A stretch of DNA of 64,000 bases from contig JAWDKM010000002.1 in assembly GCA_032464575.1 (NCBI GenBank), positions 62,001 through 126,000 on the forward strand. Reading direction: 5' to 3'. The position numbers and the translations under genes are program-made. Positions within the stretch are counted from its first letter, which is position 1. Every line of letters starts with the position of its first letter. The notes under the pieces were generated by a model that did not search any database, had not been told where the DNA came from, and worked only from the letters and a program-made list of their open reading frames with translations. Positions 24,636 through 33,743 of the stretch are shown one piece after another. The DNA comes from Pontivivens sp032464575 (GTDB lineage Bacteria > Pseudomonadota > Alphaproteobacteria > Rhodobacterales > Rhodobacteraceae).

Positions 24636-24968
24636 TCAGTCGTCGTCGTCATCCGAGACGTCGGCGATCTCCTCGAGCGACACGTTGTCGTCGTCGTCAT
24701 CGTCATCATCGAGCACCGTGTCGTCCGCGTCGATGTCGTCATCATCGTCGTCGAGCACGTCCGCCTCTTCGACTTCCGGCGCCGCGGCCTCGGGCTTGGG
24801 CTTCTTTGCCGCCTCGGCGCGCGCGCCCTTCGCCTTGGTCAGCGAGAATGCCGACAGCTCATGCTCCGTCCCGCAGTTCGGGCACGTCGTCGGATCGTTG
24901 TTGAGGTCGTAGAAGCGCGTTGCACAGTTGGGGCAAAGGCGTTTCGTGCCCCATTCCGGTTCGGGCAT
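24636..24968 (-). CDS. TIGR02300-type FYDLN acid-rich zinc-ribbon protein
   Basis: The 110-aa protein starts MPEPEWGTKRLCPNCATRFY followed by DLNNDPTTCPNCG, so two CxxC pairs form a zinc ribbon. The C-terminal half is almost all Asp/Glu. This is a conserved alphaproteobacterial family of unknown function. The ATG at 24968 has AAGGA seven bases upstream. GTC/ATC triplet runs at 24640-24740 encode the Asp tail and can look like a microsatellite. Confidence 0.88.
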   Translation of the reverse strand: MPEPEWGTKRLCPNCATRFYDLNNDPTTCPNCGTEHELSAFSLTKAKGARAEAAKKPKPEAAAPEVEEADVLDDDDDDIDADDTVLDDDDDDDDNVSLEEIADVSDDDDD

Positions 24969-25149
24969 CGTCAATCCTTCATTTGCGAGATCCGTAAGCT
25001 GTGGCCCTCTGCCATACCGCCTGAGCGTTGTCAAAGCCTTTGGGTGACACATTTCTGCAATGGAACGCTGCGGTGGACTTTGGCCGTGTTGCGCCGCGCG
25101 GCAAAAAGGGTCACGTTCGCGGTCGCAGCGGCAATGATGGGAAAACAGC

Positions 25150-26391
25150 ATGCTGTATCACGCCTACGAGTTCACACATGCCGCCATCTCGCCGATGCGG
25201 CAGGCCGCGCGGATGGGGCAGGAGATGATGACGTCTCCGTTCAACCCGCTGGCCGAAACCTATCAGGCGCGGGCCACGGCCGCGGCCTGCGAGATGTTCA
25301 TCAACGCCACGCGGCGCTACGGCAAGCCGACCTTCGGCATCGAGACGGTCGAGGTCGACGGTGCCGAGACCCCTGTCGTCGAGGACGTGGTGCTCGAACT
25401 GCCCTTCTGCAATCTGCTCCGTTTTGAGAAGCCCGAGGTTGATGCGGATCAACCCAAGGTGCTGATCGTGGCCCCGATGTCGGGGCACTACGCCACGCTG
25501 CTGCGCGGCACGGTCAAGCAGATGCTGCCCGGGCACGATGTCTACATCACCGACTGGATCGACGCGCGCGACGTGCCGCTGACGGCAGGCCGCTTCGATC
25601 TGGACGACTACGCGGATTATGTCATCGAGTTCTGCCAGCATCTGGCTAGCGACGGGGAGCGGCCTGCGGTCCTCGCCGTCTGTCAGCCGGGCGTGCCGGT
25701 GCTCGCCGCCGCCTCGCTGATGGCCGAGCGCAAGGATCCGGCGCGGCCCTCCTCGATCACGCTGATGGGCTCGCCCATCGACGTGACGCAGAACCCCAAG
25801 CAGCCCAACGAGCTTGCCACCTCGCGGCCGCTGAGCTGGTTCGAGAACAACGTGATCGTCACCGTGCCCTGGCCCAACAAGGGTTTCCTGCGGCGGGTCT
25901 ATCCGGGCTTCCTGCAGCTGTCGGGCTTCATGTCGATGAACCTCGACCGGCATGTGAACGCCCATGTCGAGCACTTCCGCAACATGGTGAAGGGCGACGG
26001 CGATTCGGCGGAGCAGCACCGAACCTTCTACGACGAATATCTCGCCGTGATGGACCTGACGGCGGAGTTCTACCTCCAGACCATCGAGCGGGTGTTCCAG
26101 AAACGTCTTCTGGCGGTCGGCGAATATGCCTATCGCGGCGAGATCGTGAAGCCGTCGGCGATCACCGATATCGCGCTGATGACGATCGAGGGCGAGAAGG
26201 ACGACATCACCGGGTTGGGCCAGACGGAGGCCGCACATGCGCTGACCACCAAGCTGCCCAAGGCGAAGCGGTTGCACTACGTGCAGGAGAAGGTCGGCCA
26301 TTACGGCGTCTTCAACGGCTCGCGCTGGCGTCAGTTCATCCAGCCGAAGGTCGCGGAGTTCATCGCGACGCACCGCGCGGACGTTGCCTGA
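25150..26391 (+). CDS. phaZ: Intracellular polyhydroxyalkanoate depolymerase
   Basis: The 413-aa protein starts MLYHAYEFTHAAISPMRQAA, typical of intracellular PhaZ. The catalytic nucleophile is probably Cys (about C178) in LAVCQPGVPVLAA, replacing the lipase-box serine as in Ralstonia PhaZa1. Conserved GSPIDV and HYGVFNG (His of the triad) follow. It breaks down storage PHB granules. It is divergent from the FYDLN gene, and its stop overlaps the next frame. Confidence 0.92.
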   Translation: MLYHAYEFTHAAISPMRQAARMGQEMMTSPFNPLAETYQARATAAACEMFINATRRYGKPTFGIETVEVDGAETPVVEDVVLELPFCNLLRFEKPEVDADQPKVLIVAPMSGHYATLLRGTVKQMLPGHDVYITDWIDARDVPLTAGRFDLDDYADYVIEFCQHLASDGERPAVLAVCQPGVPVLAAASLMAERKDPARPSSITLMGSPIDVTQNPKQPNELATSRPLSWFENNVIVTVPWPNKGFLRRVYPGFLQLSGFMSMNLDRHVNAHVEHFRNMVKGDGDSAEQHRTFYDEYLAVMDLTAEFYLQTIERVFQKRLLAVGEYAYRGEIVKPSAITDIALMTIEGEKDDITGLGQTEAAHALTTKLPKAKRLHYVQEKVGHYGVFNGSRWRQFIQPKVAEFIATHRADVA

Positions 26392-27067
26392 CCGCCGGAC
26401 CGTCGGCGACCCGCCGATCACCGTGGAATTGCGCCGCGCCGCCCGGGCGCGGCGCATGACGTTGCGGGTCCCGTCCATCGGCGGCGATCCGGTGCTGACC
26501 GTACCGCCGCGCGTGCGCGACGCGGTGGTCGAGGACTTCCTCGTGGAACGCGAGGAGTGGTTGCGCGCGGCCCTTTCGCGCACGCCACAGCCTGCGGGGA
26601 TCGAGGACGGCACCGTGATCCCGGTGGAGGGCACGCCGCATGTGATCTCGCTGGCCGCGCGGCGCGGCGTGGCGCAGGGCCCCGGCGCGCTGGAGCTGCC
26701 CCGCCGCGCGCCCGGCCCGGCGCTCGCGGCCTGGCTCAAGGCGCGCGCCCGCGACCGGCTGGCCGCCCGTTGCGACGACCATGCCGCCAAGCTCGGCCGG
26801 ACCGTCACACGGATCACCCTGCGTGATCCCCGCTCCCGCTGGGGAAGCTGCACGAGCGAGGGGAACCTCATGTTCTCCTGGCGGCTGATCCTCGCGCCGC
26901 CCGCGGTGCTGGACTACGTCGCCGCTCACGAGGTCGCGCATCTGGTGGAGATGAACCATTCCGCGGCGTTCTGGGCGGTGGTCGAGCGGCTCTATCCCGG
27001 CTGGCAGGTACAGCGGGACTGGTTGCGGGCGGAGGGTGCCTCGCTGCACGGCTGGCGCGTCGACTGA
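26384..27067 (+). CDS. YgjP/DUF45-type zinc metallopeptidase-like protein
   Basis: The 227-aa protein has the zinc motif HEVAHLVEMNH after DPRSRWGSCTSEGNLMFSWR, both typical of the YgjP (M48-like) family. The TTG start at 26384 overlaps the phaZ stop by eight bases; a GTG 13 codons later is the alternative. The physiological substrate is not established for the family. Confidence 0.85.
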   Translation: MPDRRTVGDPPITVELRRAARARRMTLRVPSIGGDPVLTVPPRVRDAVVEDFLVEREEWLRAALSRTPQPAGIEDGTVIPVEGTPHVISLAARRGVAQGPGALELPRRAPGPALAAWLKARARDRLAARCDDHAAKLGRTVTRITLRDPRSRWGSCTSEGNLMFSWRLILAPPAVLDYVAAHEVAHLVEMNHSAAFWAVVERLYPGWQVQRDWLRAEGASLHGWRVD

Positions 27068-27131
27068 GCGGGCCGACGTGGATATTTGAGCGAACCCGAA
27101 AGCTGCCGTCTTCCTTCCCCGATCCGACCGA

Positions 27132-29522
27132 TCAGGCCGGGGCGCCGATCCCCGCCTCGGCGAGGACCAGCCCGATCTCCTCGTCGAGGAGCCGACGCTC
27201 CGCCTCGCCCTTCACCGGCACGCGGCCGACTTCGAGGATCAGGGGTGCGGCCATGGGCGTGACGTGCTCGACGCGGACGTGGTCGACGCGGCCCTGCACG
27301 CGGGCCAGCATCTCCTCCACCCGGTCGAAATCGACGAGGCCGCGCATCGCCTCGTCCCGCGTGACCTCCAGCATCAGGTGGTCGGGATCGTAGCGCAGCA
27401 GTGTGTCGTAGAGGATGTCGGTGGAGAACGTCGCCTGCTTCCCGGTCTTGCGCTGCCCCGGCAGGTTCGGGCTGATCAGCCCCGCCACCCGCGCGGGGAT
27501 CTTGAAGGTGCGCTTCATCATCATGTTGGAGGCGAACCAGGTGTCGAGCGCCTCGCGCAGATCCTTCCCCTCGATCAGCGCGCCGGGCTCATTGACCGGG
27601 TCGAGGCTCCAGATCAGCAGGCCGTAGTCGTTGGCGACGAAGCCCATGGGGCCGAGGCCCGCCTCCTCCATCCGCCGGGTCAGGATCACACCGAGGGTCT
27701 GGTGCGCGTTGCGCCCGGCGAAGGCGTACCAGGTGGAGAACCATTTGGGCCCGCGCGGGAAGGTCTCGACCAGCAGGCGGTCGGCCCGGGGCATGCGGCT
27801 GACCTCGGTCTGCAGATTCAGCCATTCGGCGGTGTGGTGCGGCAGAACGCGCCAGCGCTCGCGGTCGTTGAGGAACTCCACGACACGGTGCGCGAGCTTT
27901 GTGGACATGGCGAGTTTCGTGCCGCCGAAGGTCGCGATCATCGGGTCCTTGCCGGGGGACTTCGTGACCTGAACCGTCATCTCCCGCATGCCCTCGTAGC
28001 GGACGACCTGCCCACCGATCAGGAAGGTATCGCCGGGGGAGAGGGTGGCGGCGAACCCCTCCTCGATCTCGCCCAGCGGCTTGCCGCCGCGGAAGGAAAC
28101 CTTGAGGTTGTTCCAGTCTATGATGGTGCCGATGTTCAGCCGTAGGTCGCGGGTGATGCGTGGGTCGCGAAGCTGCCAGAGCCCGCCCCGCTCCACCAGC
28201 CGCTGATAGCGATCATAGGCCCGCAACGCGTAGCCCCCGGTGGCACAGTAGTCGAGGCAACGGTCGAAGGCGGCGCGGGTGAGGCGCCGGTATGGCCCGG
28301 CGCGCTTCACCTCCCTGTAGAGCGCGGTGGCGTCGAAGGGAGCGGAGCACGCGGTCAGCAGGATGTGCTGGCAGAGCACGTCTAGCGGCCCGTCGGGGCG
28401 CGGATCGCCGTCGAGGTCGCGCTCCTCCACCGCTTCCAGCGCGACCTGGCACTCGATGATCTCGAACTGATTGGCGGGGACGAGCAACGCCTTGGACGGC
28501 GCGTTGTAGCGGTGGTTCGCCCGGCCGATCCGCTGGACCAGCCGCTTCACGTTCTTCGGCGCACCCACCTGGATCACCAGGTCCACGTCGCCCCAGTCGA
28601 TGCCGAGGTCGAGGGAGCCGGTGGCCACGACCGCACGCAGCGTGCCGTTCGCCATCGCTGCCTCCACCCCCTGCCGCTGCTCGCGCGAGAGGGAGCCGTG
28701 GTGGAGGCCGATGGGCAGGTTCTCCTCGTTCTCGGCCCAGAGCGCCTGGAAGAAGAGCTCGGATTGCGCGCGGGTATTGATGAAGATGATCGTCGTCTGG
28801 TGCCGGCGCACCTCCTCCATCACGTCGCGCGCGGCATGCCGGCCACCCTGGCCGTACCAGGGGGCGGGCAGCTCGGCCTGAAGCATCCGGATATCCGGGT
28901 CCGGGCCGGGATCGGCGAGGAGGATGCGCGTCTCGGGACCGAGGAAGCGGGCGAGCGCGGGCGGGTCCTCGACGGTGGCGCTGAGCCCCGCGCGGCGCAT
29001 CCCCGGGGCGAGCGTGGCCAGCCGTTCGAGGCAGAGGGTGAGCTGGTCGCCCCGCTTGCTTTCGGCGAGCGCGTGGATCTCGTCCACGATGACCCGCCGC
29101 AGCCCGCCGAAGATCTTCGGCGCTTCAGGATAGGAGAGGAGCAGCGACAGGCTCTCAGGCGTCGTCAGCAGGATGTCGGGCGGGTCGACGCGCTGGCGCT
29201 GGCGCTGGGACTGCTTGGTGTCGCCCGTCCGGTCCTCGATGCGGATGTCGAGGCCCATCTCATCCACCGGGCGTTGCAGGTTGCGGCGGATGTCGGCGGC
29301 GAGCGCCTTGAGGGGCGAGACGTAGAGGGTGTGCATCCCTTCATGGGGACCCTGGCTGAGCTCCACCAGCGAAGGCAGGAAGCCCGCGAGCGTCTTGCCG
29401 CCGCCCGTCGGCGCGATCAGCAGCGTGGCGGGGTCGGTCGCCTCCAGCAGCGCGAGCTGGTGCGGATGGGGCTGCCAGCCCTGCCCGGCGAACCAGTCGG
29501 TGAATAGCTTGGGCAACTCCAT
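27132..29522 (-). CDS. Lhr-like DEXH-box DNA helicase (ligase-associated type)
   Basis: The 796-aa SF2 helicase has Walker A APTGGGKTLAGFLP, DEIH in VIVDEIHALAESKRGDQ, SATVEDP, and the helicase C-terminal motif QRIGRANHR. The size and the RGPKWFSTWYAFAGRNAHQT segment match the ligase-associated DNA damage response helicase group. These usually sit beside a DNA ligase and a PdeM nuclease; neither is here. It begins nine bases after the upstream oxidoreductase stop, so it may be the last gene of the long pilus-linked transcript. Confidence 0.9.
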   Translation of the reverse strand: MELPKLFTDWFAGQGWQPHPHQLALLEATDPATLLIAPTGGGKTLAGFLPSLVELSQGPHEGMHTLYVSPLKALAADIRRNLQRPVDEMGLDIRIEDRTGDTKQSQRQRQRVDPPDILLTTPESLSLLLSYPEAPKIFGGLRRVIVDEIHALAESKRGDQLTLCLERLATLAPGMRRAGLSATVEDPPALARFLGPETRILLADPGPDPDIRMLQAELPAPWYGQGGRHAARDVMEEVRRHQTTIIFINTRAQSELFFQALWAENEENLPIGLHHGSLSREQRQGVEAAMANGTLRAVVATGSLDLGIDWGDVDLVIQVGAPKNVKRLVQRIGRANHRYNAPSKALLVPANQFEIIECQVALEAVEERDLDGDPRPDGPLDVLCQHILLTACSAPFDATALYREVKRAGPYRRLTRAAFDRCLDYCATGGYALRAYDRYQRLVERGGLWQLRDPRITRDLRLNIGTIIDWNNLKVSFRGGKPLGEIEEGFAATLSPGDTFLIGGQVVRYEGMREMTVQVTKSPGKDPMIATFGGTKLAMSTKLAHRVVEFLNDRERWRVLPHHTAEWLNLQTEVSRMPRADRLLVETFPRGPKWFSTWYAFAGRNAHQTLGVILTRRMEEAGLGPMGFVANDYGLLIWSLDPVNEPGALIEGKDLREALDTWFASNMMMKRTFKIPARVAGLISPNLPGQRKTGKQATFSTDILYDTLLRYDPDHLMLEVTRDEAMRGLVDFDRVEEMLARVQGRVDHVRVEHVTPMAAPLILEVGRVPVKGEAERRLLDEEIGLVLAEAGIGAPA

Positions 29523-29531
29523 GGGGTGGAG

Positions 29532-30308
29532 TTAATCCAGAGGCTCCAGATTGCGAAGGGTGCGGATCAGCGCATCGGCGAGCGCAGTGTCGGCGCCTTC
29601 GGGTGCTGCGTCGAGGGCCGCGGCCACGTCCTTCGCGAGGATGCCGATGGTGTTGTCGGGGGCATGGCCGTCGCAGGCGAACTCGATCGTGGCGAAGTTG
29701 GAGCCGAACCAGGTCTGGCCGGAGCTGTCATGCATCAGCTTGAGCAGCGCATCGCGGTCGAGCCCGTTCGCCGCGGCCCAGGCGAGCGCGGTGCGGGTCG
29801 CGGCGGTGGAGCTTGCGGCAACGAGGTTGTTGCAGACCTTCGCCGTCATCGCCGCCCCGAACGGCCCCATGCGGTGAAAGCGGGTGCCCATGGCGGCGAA
29901 GAGCGGGTGGAGCCGGTCGAGATCCGCCGGATCGCCGCCGAGCATGAAGGTCAGCCGCTTCTCCTCCGCCGCGATGGCGGCACCCGACATGGGCGCGTCG
30001 ATCAGGCGGACATGCGCGGGCACCCTGCCCCGCAGCGCCCTTGTATAGGCGGGCGAGAGGGTGGAGCAGATGACGAGGTCCGTGAGATGTGGCAGGCGCG
30101 CGATGCGCTGGTCATCGAAGAGGAGCGCGTCGGTCTCCGCCGCATCGCGGACCACGGTGAAGATCACCTCGCGGTCGCTCAGGTCCCCGGTCATGAAGGG
30201 ATAGGGTTTCGGGACGACGTCGAAGCCTGTCACATCGAACCCGGCCTCGTACAGGGCGGTTGCCATCGGCCCGCCCATGCGGCCGCAGCCGGCGACGGCG
30301 ACCCTCAC
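29532..30308 (-). CDS. 3-hydroxyisobutyrate dehydrogenase-family oxidoreductase
   Basis: The 258-aa protein has an NAD(P) site VAVAGCGRMGGPMA, the substrate motif DAPMSGAAIAAEE and catalytic Lys in TAKVCNNLVAAS. These beta-hydroxyacid dehydrogenases act on 3-hydroxyisobutyrate, tartronate semialdehyde or similar compounds. The GTG start overlaps the crotonase stop (GTGA). With a crotonase just upstream, valine or branched acyl degradation is a plausible context, though no other pathway gene is present. Confidence 0.85.
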   Translation of the reverse strand: MRVAVAGCGRMGGPMATALYEAGFDVTGFDVVPKPYPFMTGDLSDREVIFTVVRDAAETDALLFDDQRIARLPHLTDLVICSTLSPAYTRALRGRVPAHVRLIDAPMSGAAIAAEEKRLTFMLGGDPADLDRLHPLFAAMGTRFHRMGPFGAAMTAKVCNNLVAASSTAATRTALAWAAANGLDRDALLKLMHDSSGQTWFGSNFATIEFACDGHAPDNTIGILAKDVAAALDAAPEGADTALADALIRTLRNLEPLD

Positions 30309-31084
30309 TCGAAGACCGGGTCGCGCTTCTGCATGTTGGCCATGGCCTGCTCCATCTGGTGGGGCTGGCCGATGAGACCGGCCTGAAGCCGCGACTCGGC
30401 GAGCAGCACCTCCTCAGGCCCCTCGGTTTCCGCGATCGCGGCCAGCGCCTTGGCGGCGCGGACGGCACTCGGGGACCTGCCCGCGATCTCCACCGCGAGG
30501 TCCTGCGCGCGGGCCAGCGGCTCGTCCGCCACCTCGGTCACGAGACCCCAGCCCACGGCATGCTGCGCGTCGAAGACCTCCGCCGTGTAGATCAGGCGCC
30601 GCATGATGTCGGCGGGCATGAGCTTTGGCAGCAGAAGCATCCCGCCCATGTCGGGGACGAGGCCCCATTTCATCTCCATCACGCTCATCTGCGTGGTGGG
30701 GTGGGCGACGCGGATGCAGGCGCCGAGCGCGATCTGCAGCCCGCCCCCGAAGCAGGTGCCGTGCAGCGAGGCGATGACCGGCATCGGCAGCTCGTGCCAT
30801 ATCATCGACACCCGTTGCCAGAGGTTCGAGCGGCCATGGGTCCGCTCGTTGATCGAGGAGGGCTCGGCCATCAGGCCCTGGAAGCTCGCCACGTCGAGCC
30901 CCGCGCAGAACGCCCGCCCCGCACCCGACAGCACCACGGCGCGCACGTCGTCGCGGTTCACCTCCTCACCCGCCGCGACGATCGCCTCCAGCATCGCGGG
31001 ATCGAGCGCGTTCATCTTGTCCGCCCGGCTCAGCGTCACATGCGCGACGTGATCGGCGATCTCCACGGTGACGCGGTCGGTCAT
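30305..31084 (-). CDS. Enoyl-CoA hydratase/isomerase (crotonase) family protein
   Basis: The 259-aa protein has the oxyanion-hole segments GRAFCAGLDVASF and LHGTCFGGGLQIALGAC and the active-site region EMKWGLVPDMGG. It acts on an acyl-CoA thioester of unknown identity. Its ATG overlaps the stop of the pilus-linked ATPase gene (ATGA), so it is translationally tied to a gene of unrelated function. The C-terminal tail KRDPVFE is common among crotonases. Confidence 0.88.
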   Translation of the reverse strand: MTDRVTVEIADHVAHVTLSRADKMNALDPAMLEAIVAAGEEVNRDDVRAVVLSGAGRAFCAGLDVASFQGLMAEPSSINERTHGRSNLWQRVSMIWHELPMPVIASLHGTCFGGGLQIALGACIRVAHPTTQMSVMEMKWGLVPDMGGMLLLPKLMPADIMRRLIYTAEVFDAQHAVGWGLVTEVADEPLARAQDLAVEIAGRSPSAVRAAKALAAIAETEGPEEVLLAESRLQAGLIGQPHQMEQAMANMQKRDPVFE

Positions 31085-32403
31085 CCGGTTCCTTTCGCGG
31101 CACTGTCGTCCGCATCGACGTAGAGGTTCGACCAGGCCCGCTCGACCAGCGGAACGCTCATCTGCCGCTCGATCCCCTCATAGTCGCATATGGAGGTCAT
31201 CTGGCTCATGAGGAAGGGCGCGTGATAGGCCGCGAAGGGACCGTTCGGCGTCGGGTAGAGGTTGTTGAGGAGGTGAGCGATCACGTCCTCCCGCGGCTCG
31301 ATCCCGAACTTGCGCGAGATCAGCACGAACATCTTGAGGAAATCCGACTGGTTCGGCCGGTCGATCTTGATCTTGTAATAGATCCGCCGCAGCGCCGCCC
31401 CGTCGAAGAGCTCGGTCGGCGCGAAGTTGGTGGAGAAGATCACGAGCGTGTCGAAGGGCACGGTGAACTTCTGCCCCGACTGGAGGCTCAGGAGATCGTA
31501 GCGCTGTTCGATCGGAACGATCCACCGGTTCATCAGCGCCTGCGCGCTTTCCCGCTGGCGGCCGAGATCGTCCACGATGAAGACGCCGCCGGTCGCCTTG
31601 AGCTGCAGCGGCGCCTGGTAGGTCCGGCTCGTCGGGTTGTAGCCGAGGTCGAGCATGTCGAGCGTGAGCTCGCCGCCCGTGATCACCGACGGACGACGGC
31701 ACAGCACGTAGCGCGGATCGTAGGGCGGGCGGGCGCGCAGGCCGGAGGGGTCATGCTCCGCCGTCTCGACCACCTGATGCACGATGGGATCGAAGAGGCC
31801 GATGGTCTGGCCGAACACGACCAGCGTGCGCGGGATGAAGACCGCGTCGCCCAGCGCGTCGCGGATCGCCTCGGACAGCACCGACTTCCCGTTGCCCGGC
31901 GGGCCATAGAACAGGATCGACCGGCCGGAGTTCACGGCCGGGCCGAGCTTTTCCAACAGGCCCTGCGGCATCACGAGATGGCCGGAGGCATCCTCCAGCT
32001 TCTCCCGCCGGATCGCGACCTCGCCGATGGACTGCTGGCGGCTCTGCGTCTCGAACATCTCCAGCGGAACGGGAAACGTGCCGTAGTATTCGGACTGCGC
32101 CAGCGCGTCGAGCGCGCGGGCCCGCCCACTGTCGGTGAGCTGGTAGCGCAGTTCGGCGGCGGTGGAGGCACCGCGGTTGCCCAGCGTCTCGATCAGGTTC
32201 TCCGCACGGCAGATGTCGATCAGCGCCTCGATGATCGGGGGCACGACGGAGCACGCCTTCGCCATCTCCGTCGGCGTCTGCAGGCTCATCCGGAAGATCG
32301 TCTTGATGAGCAGGTCGCGCGCGAAGGTCGCGTCGAGACCGGTCTCGCTGAGTTGCATCGGAGGGGCGGGCTGCCGCGAGGGCGGCGGGATCATCGCGTT
32401 CAT
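31081..32403 (-). CDS. AAA ATPase of the tad pilus cluster
   Basis: The 440-aa protein has an N-terminal helical region (about 1-150), then a P-loop ATPase with FYGPPGNGKSVLSEAIRDAL and a sensor region LVIFSTNFAPTELFDGAA. Predicted ATPases of this form, related to MoxR/chaperone-like AAA proteins, are often found inside alphaproteobacterial tad loci without an assigned step. It lies four bases from the prepilin peptidase gene and overlaps the crotonase start. A role in pilus assembly is inferred from position only. Confidence 0.75.
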   Translation of the reverse strand: MNAMIPPPSRQPAPPMQLSETGLDATFARDLLIKTIFRMSLQTPTEMAKACSVVPPIIEALIDICRAENLIETLGNRGASTAAELRYQLTDSGRARALDALAQSEYYGTFPVPLEMFETQSRQQSIGEVAIRREKLEDASGHLVMPQGLLEKLGPAVNSGRSILFYGPPGNGKSVLSEAIRDALGDAVFIPRTLVVFGQTIGLFDPIVHQVVETAEHDPSGLRARPPYDPRYVLCRRPSVITGGELTLDMLDLGYNPTSRTYQAPLQLKATGGVFIVDDLGRQRESAQALMNRWIVPIEQRYDLLSLQSGQKFTVPFDTLVIFSTNFAPTELFDGAALRRIYYKIKIDRPNQSDFLKMFVLISRKFGIEPREDVIAHLLNNLYPTPNGPFAAYHAPFLMSQMTSICDYEGIERQMSVPLVERAWSNLYVDADDSAAKGTG

Positions 32404-32407
32404 GACG

Positions 32408-32893
32408 TCACCCCGCCAGCGCGACCAGCGTCAGGTAGTAGAGGATCGCCCCCGACAGCGCCATGCCGTAGGAGAAGGTCGGCTGATCCCAGCTCACCCA
32501 GTGCGGCGCGGCGGCACGGGCCGCGGGGATCCGTCCGAACAGCCGGTGGGTCAGGAGGCCGGCAAGCGCCAGCACGCCGAGGATCCGCATGAAGAGCGTG
32601 ATGTCGATCGGTGCCACGAAGAGCACGATCACCGCGGCATATTTCACGTCGCCCGCTCCCATCTGCCGCATCGCGTAGAGCAGCAGCCCGATGGCGAAGA
32701 CCACGGCGGAGCCGACCACCCGCCACAGGATCTCCTCCCCGCTCAGCAGGAAGGGGGCGGAGACGGCAAAGATCGCGAGCAGCGCCAGCGAGATCTTGTT
32801 GGAGATCCTCATCTCCCGCAGGTCCTGCCAGATCACGATCACCGCCGGTATCGCCACGAGCATCAGGAAAAGGATTGCAGTCTCGGACGTCAT
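32408..32893 (-). CDS. cpaA: Prepilin peptidase CpaA/TadV
   Basis: The 161-aa polytopic membrane protein has the two catalytic aspartates of type IV prepilin peptidases in WQDLREMRI and MGAGDVKYAA. It cleaves the leader of Flp pilins and TadE/F pseudopilins. It lacks the N-terminal methylase domain, as usual for TadV. The gene lies directly behind the TPR lipoprotein gene. Confidence 0.9.
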   Translation of the reverse strand: MTSETAILFLMLVAIPAVIVIWQDLREMRISNKISLALLAIFAVSAPFLLSGEEILWRVVGSAVVFAIGLLLYAMRQMGAGDVKYAAVIVLFVAPIDITLFMRILGVLALAGLLTHRLFGRIPAARAAAPHWVSWDQPTFSYGMALSGAILYYLTLVALAG

Positions 32894-32894
32894 C

Positions 32895-33743
32895 TCAGCG
32901 CTCCACGACGGACGACAGCGCCGCCAGCTTGTCCGCCGCCGACCCGAAGTAGCGCGGATGGGTTTCGATCGCCTGCTCCAGCAGGCCTCGCGCGATGTCG
33001 GTCTCCTCCTGCCGGAGGGCCACGAGGGCGAGGTTGTGGTAGATCTGCGCCTTCTCCTCCTCCGTCATCGAGATGACGGGAAGCGAATAGTTGCCCTGCA
33101 GGCCGCGGGCGATGGCGAGATTGTTCTTCGGCTCGAAGGCGCGCACGTCGAAGCGCACCGCCTCGGTGAAGTGCCGCTCCGCCCCTTCGAGGTCGCCGCG
33201 CGACATCTTGGAGACGCCCCAGTTGTTGAGGATCTGCGTCGGCTGCGAGGTGAGCCCGCGGGCGGCCGCGTAGTAGCGGTCCGCCTCGTCCCAGTTGCCG
33301 TAATTGTCCGACAGGAGGGCATTGAGCAGGTTCCAGCGGTAGTTGTCCCGCGCCTCCGGTACCAGCGAGAGCTGCGCCTCGGTCCGGTCCCATTCGCCGA
33401 GACGCAACAGCGCCTGCGCGTAGGACAACCGGTCGCGAGGCTGGAGCTTGCCCTCCTCGTCCAATTCCTCGAACGCGATCGTGGCCTCGTCGTTGCGCCC
33501 GGCACGTGCCAGGCTGACGGCGTAGCCGCGCTGGAAGTCCACGCGGTCGGGCTCGTCGACGAGCGAGGCGCGGAAGAACTCGACCGCGGCCTCCGGATCG
33601 GCGCTCGTCAGCATCACATCGGTCAGGTTCGCCGCGTCGATGACGTTGACGGGCTGGAGCGCGTCCTCGTCCATCTTGCGATCACATGCCGCCAATGCGG
33701 CTATTGCCGCCGTCGCGAGGACGGCTTGCTTCACTCGGTTCAT
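32895..33743 (-). CDS. TPR lipoprotein of the tad cluster (TadD-like)
   Basis: The 282-aa protein has a lipobox (ATAAIAALAAC) and about five tetratricopeptide repeats, for example NNWGVSKMSRGDLEGAERHF and YHNLALVALRQEETDIARGL. TadD-type lipoproteins support secretin assembly at the outer membrane. The ATG overlaps the stop of a second TPR gene upstream (ATGA). Confidence 0.85.
   Translation of the reverse strand: MNRVKQAVLATAAIAALAACDRKMDEDALQPVNVIDAANLTDVMLTSADPEAAVEFFRASLVDEPDRVDFQRGYAVSLARAGRNDEATIAFEELDEEGKLQPRDRLSYAQALLRLGEWDRTEAQLSLVPEARDNYRWNLLNALLSDNYGNWDEADRYYAAARGLTSQPTQILNNWGVSKMSRGDLEGAERHFTEAVRFDVRAFEPKNNLAIARGLQGNYSLPVISMTEEEKAQIYHNLALVALRQEETDIARGLLEQAIETHPRYFGSAADKLAALSSVVER

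Noticed and set aside
24640..24740. GTC/ATC trinucleotide run resembling a microsatellite
   Set aside because: It encodes the Asp tail of the FYDLN protein, a normal feature of the family.
25020..25149. CTGC-containing sequence before phaZ as a PhaR site
   Set aside because: The spacing does not give the CTGC-N3-4-GCAG palindrome; too weak to call.
29130..29140. GGATAG in the helicase gene (also near 30200, 43130 and 60820) as further palindrome copies
   Set aside because: None has the second CTATCC half at four bases, and all lie in coding or unrelated DNA.
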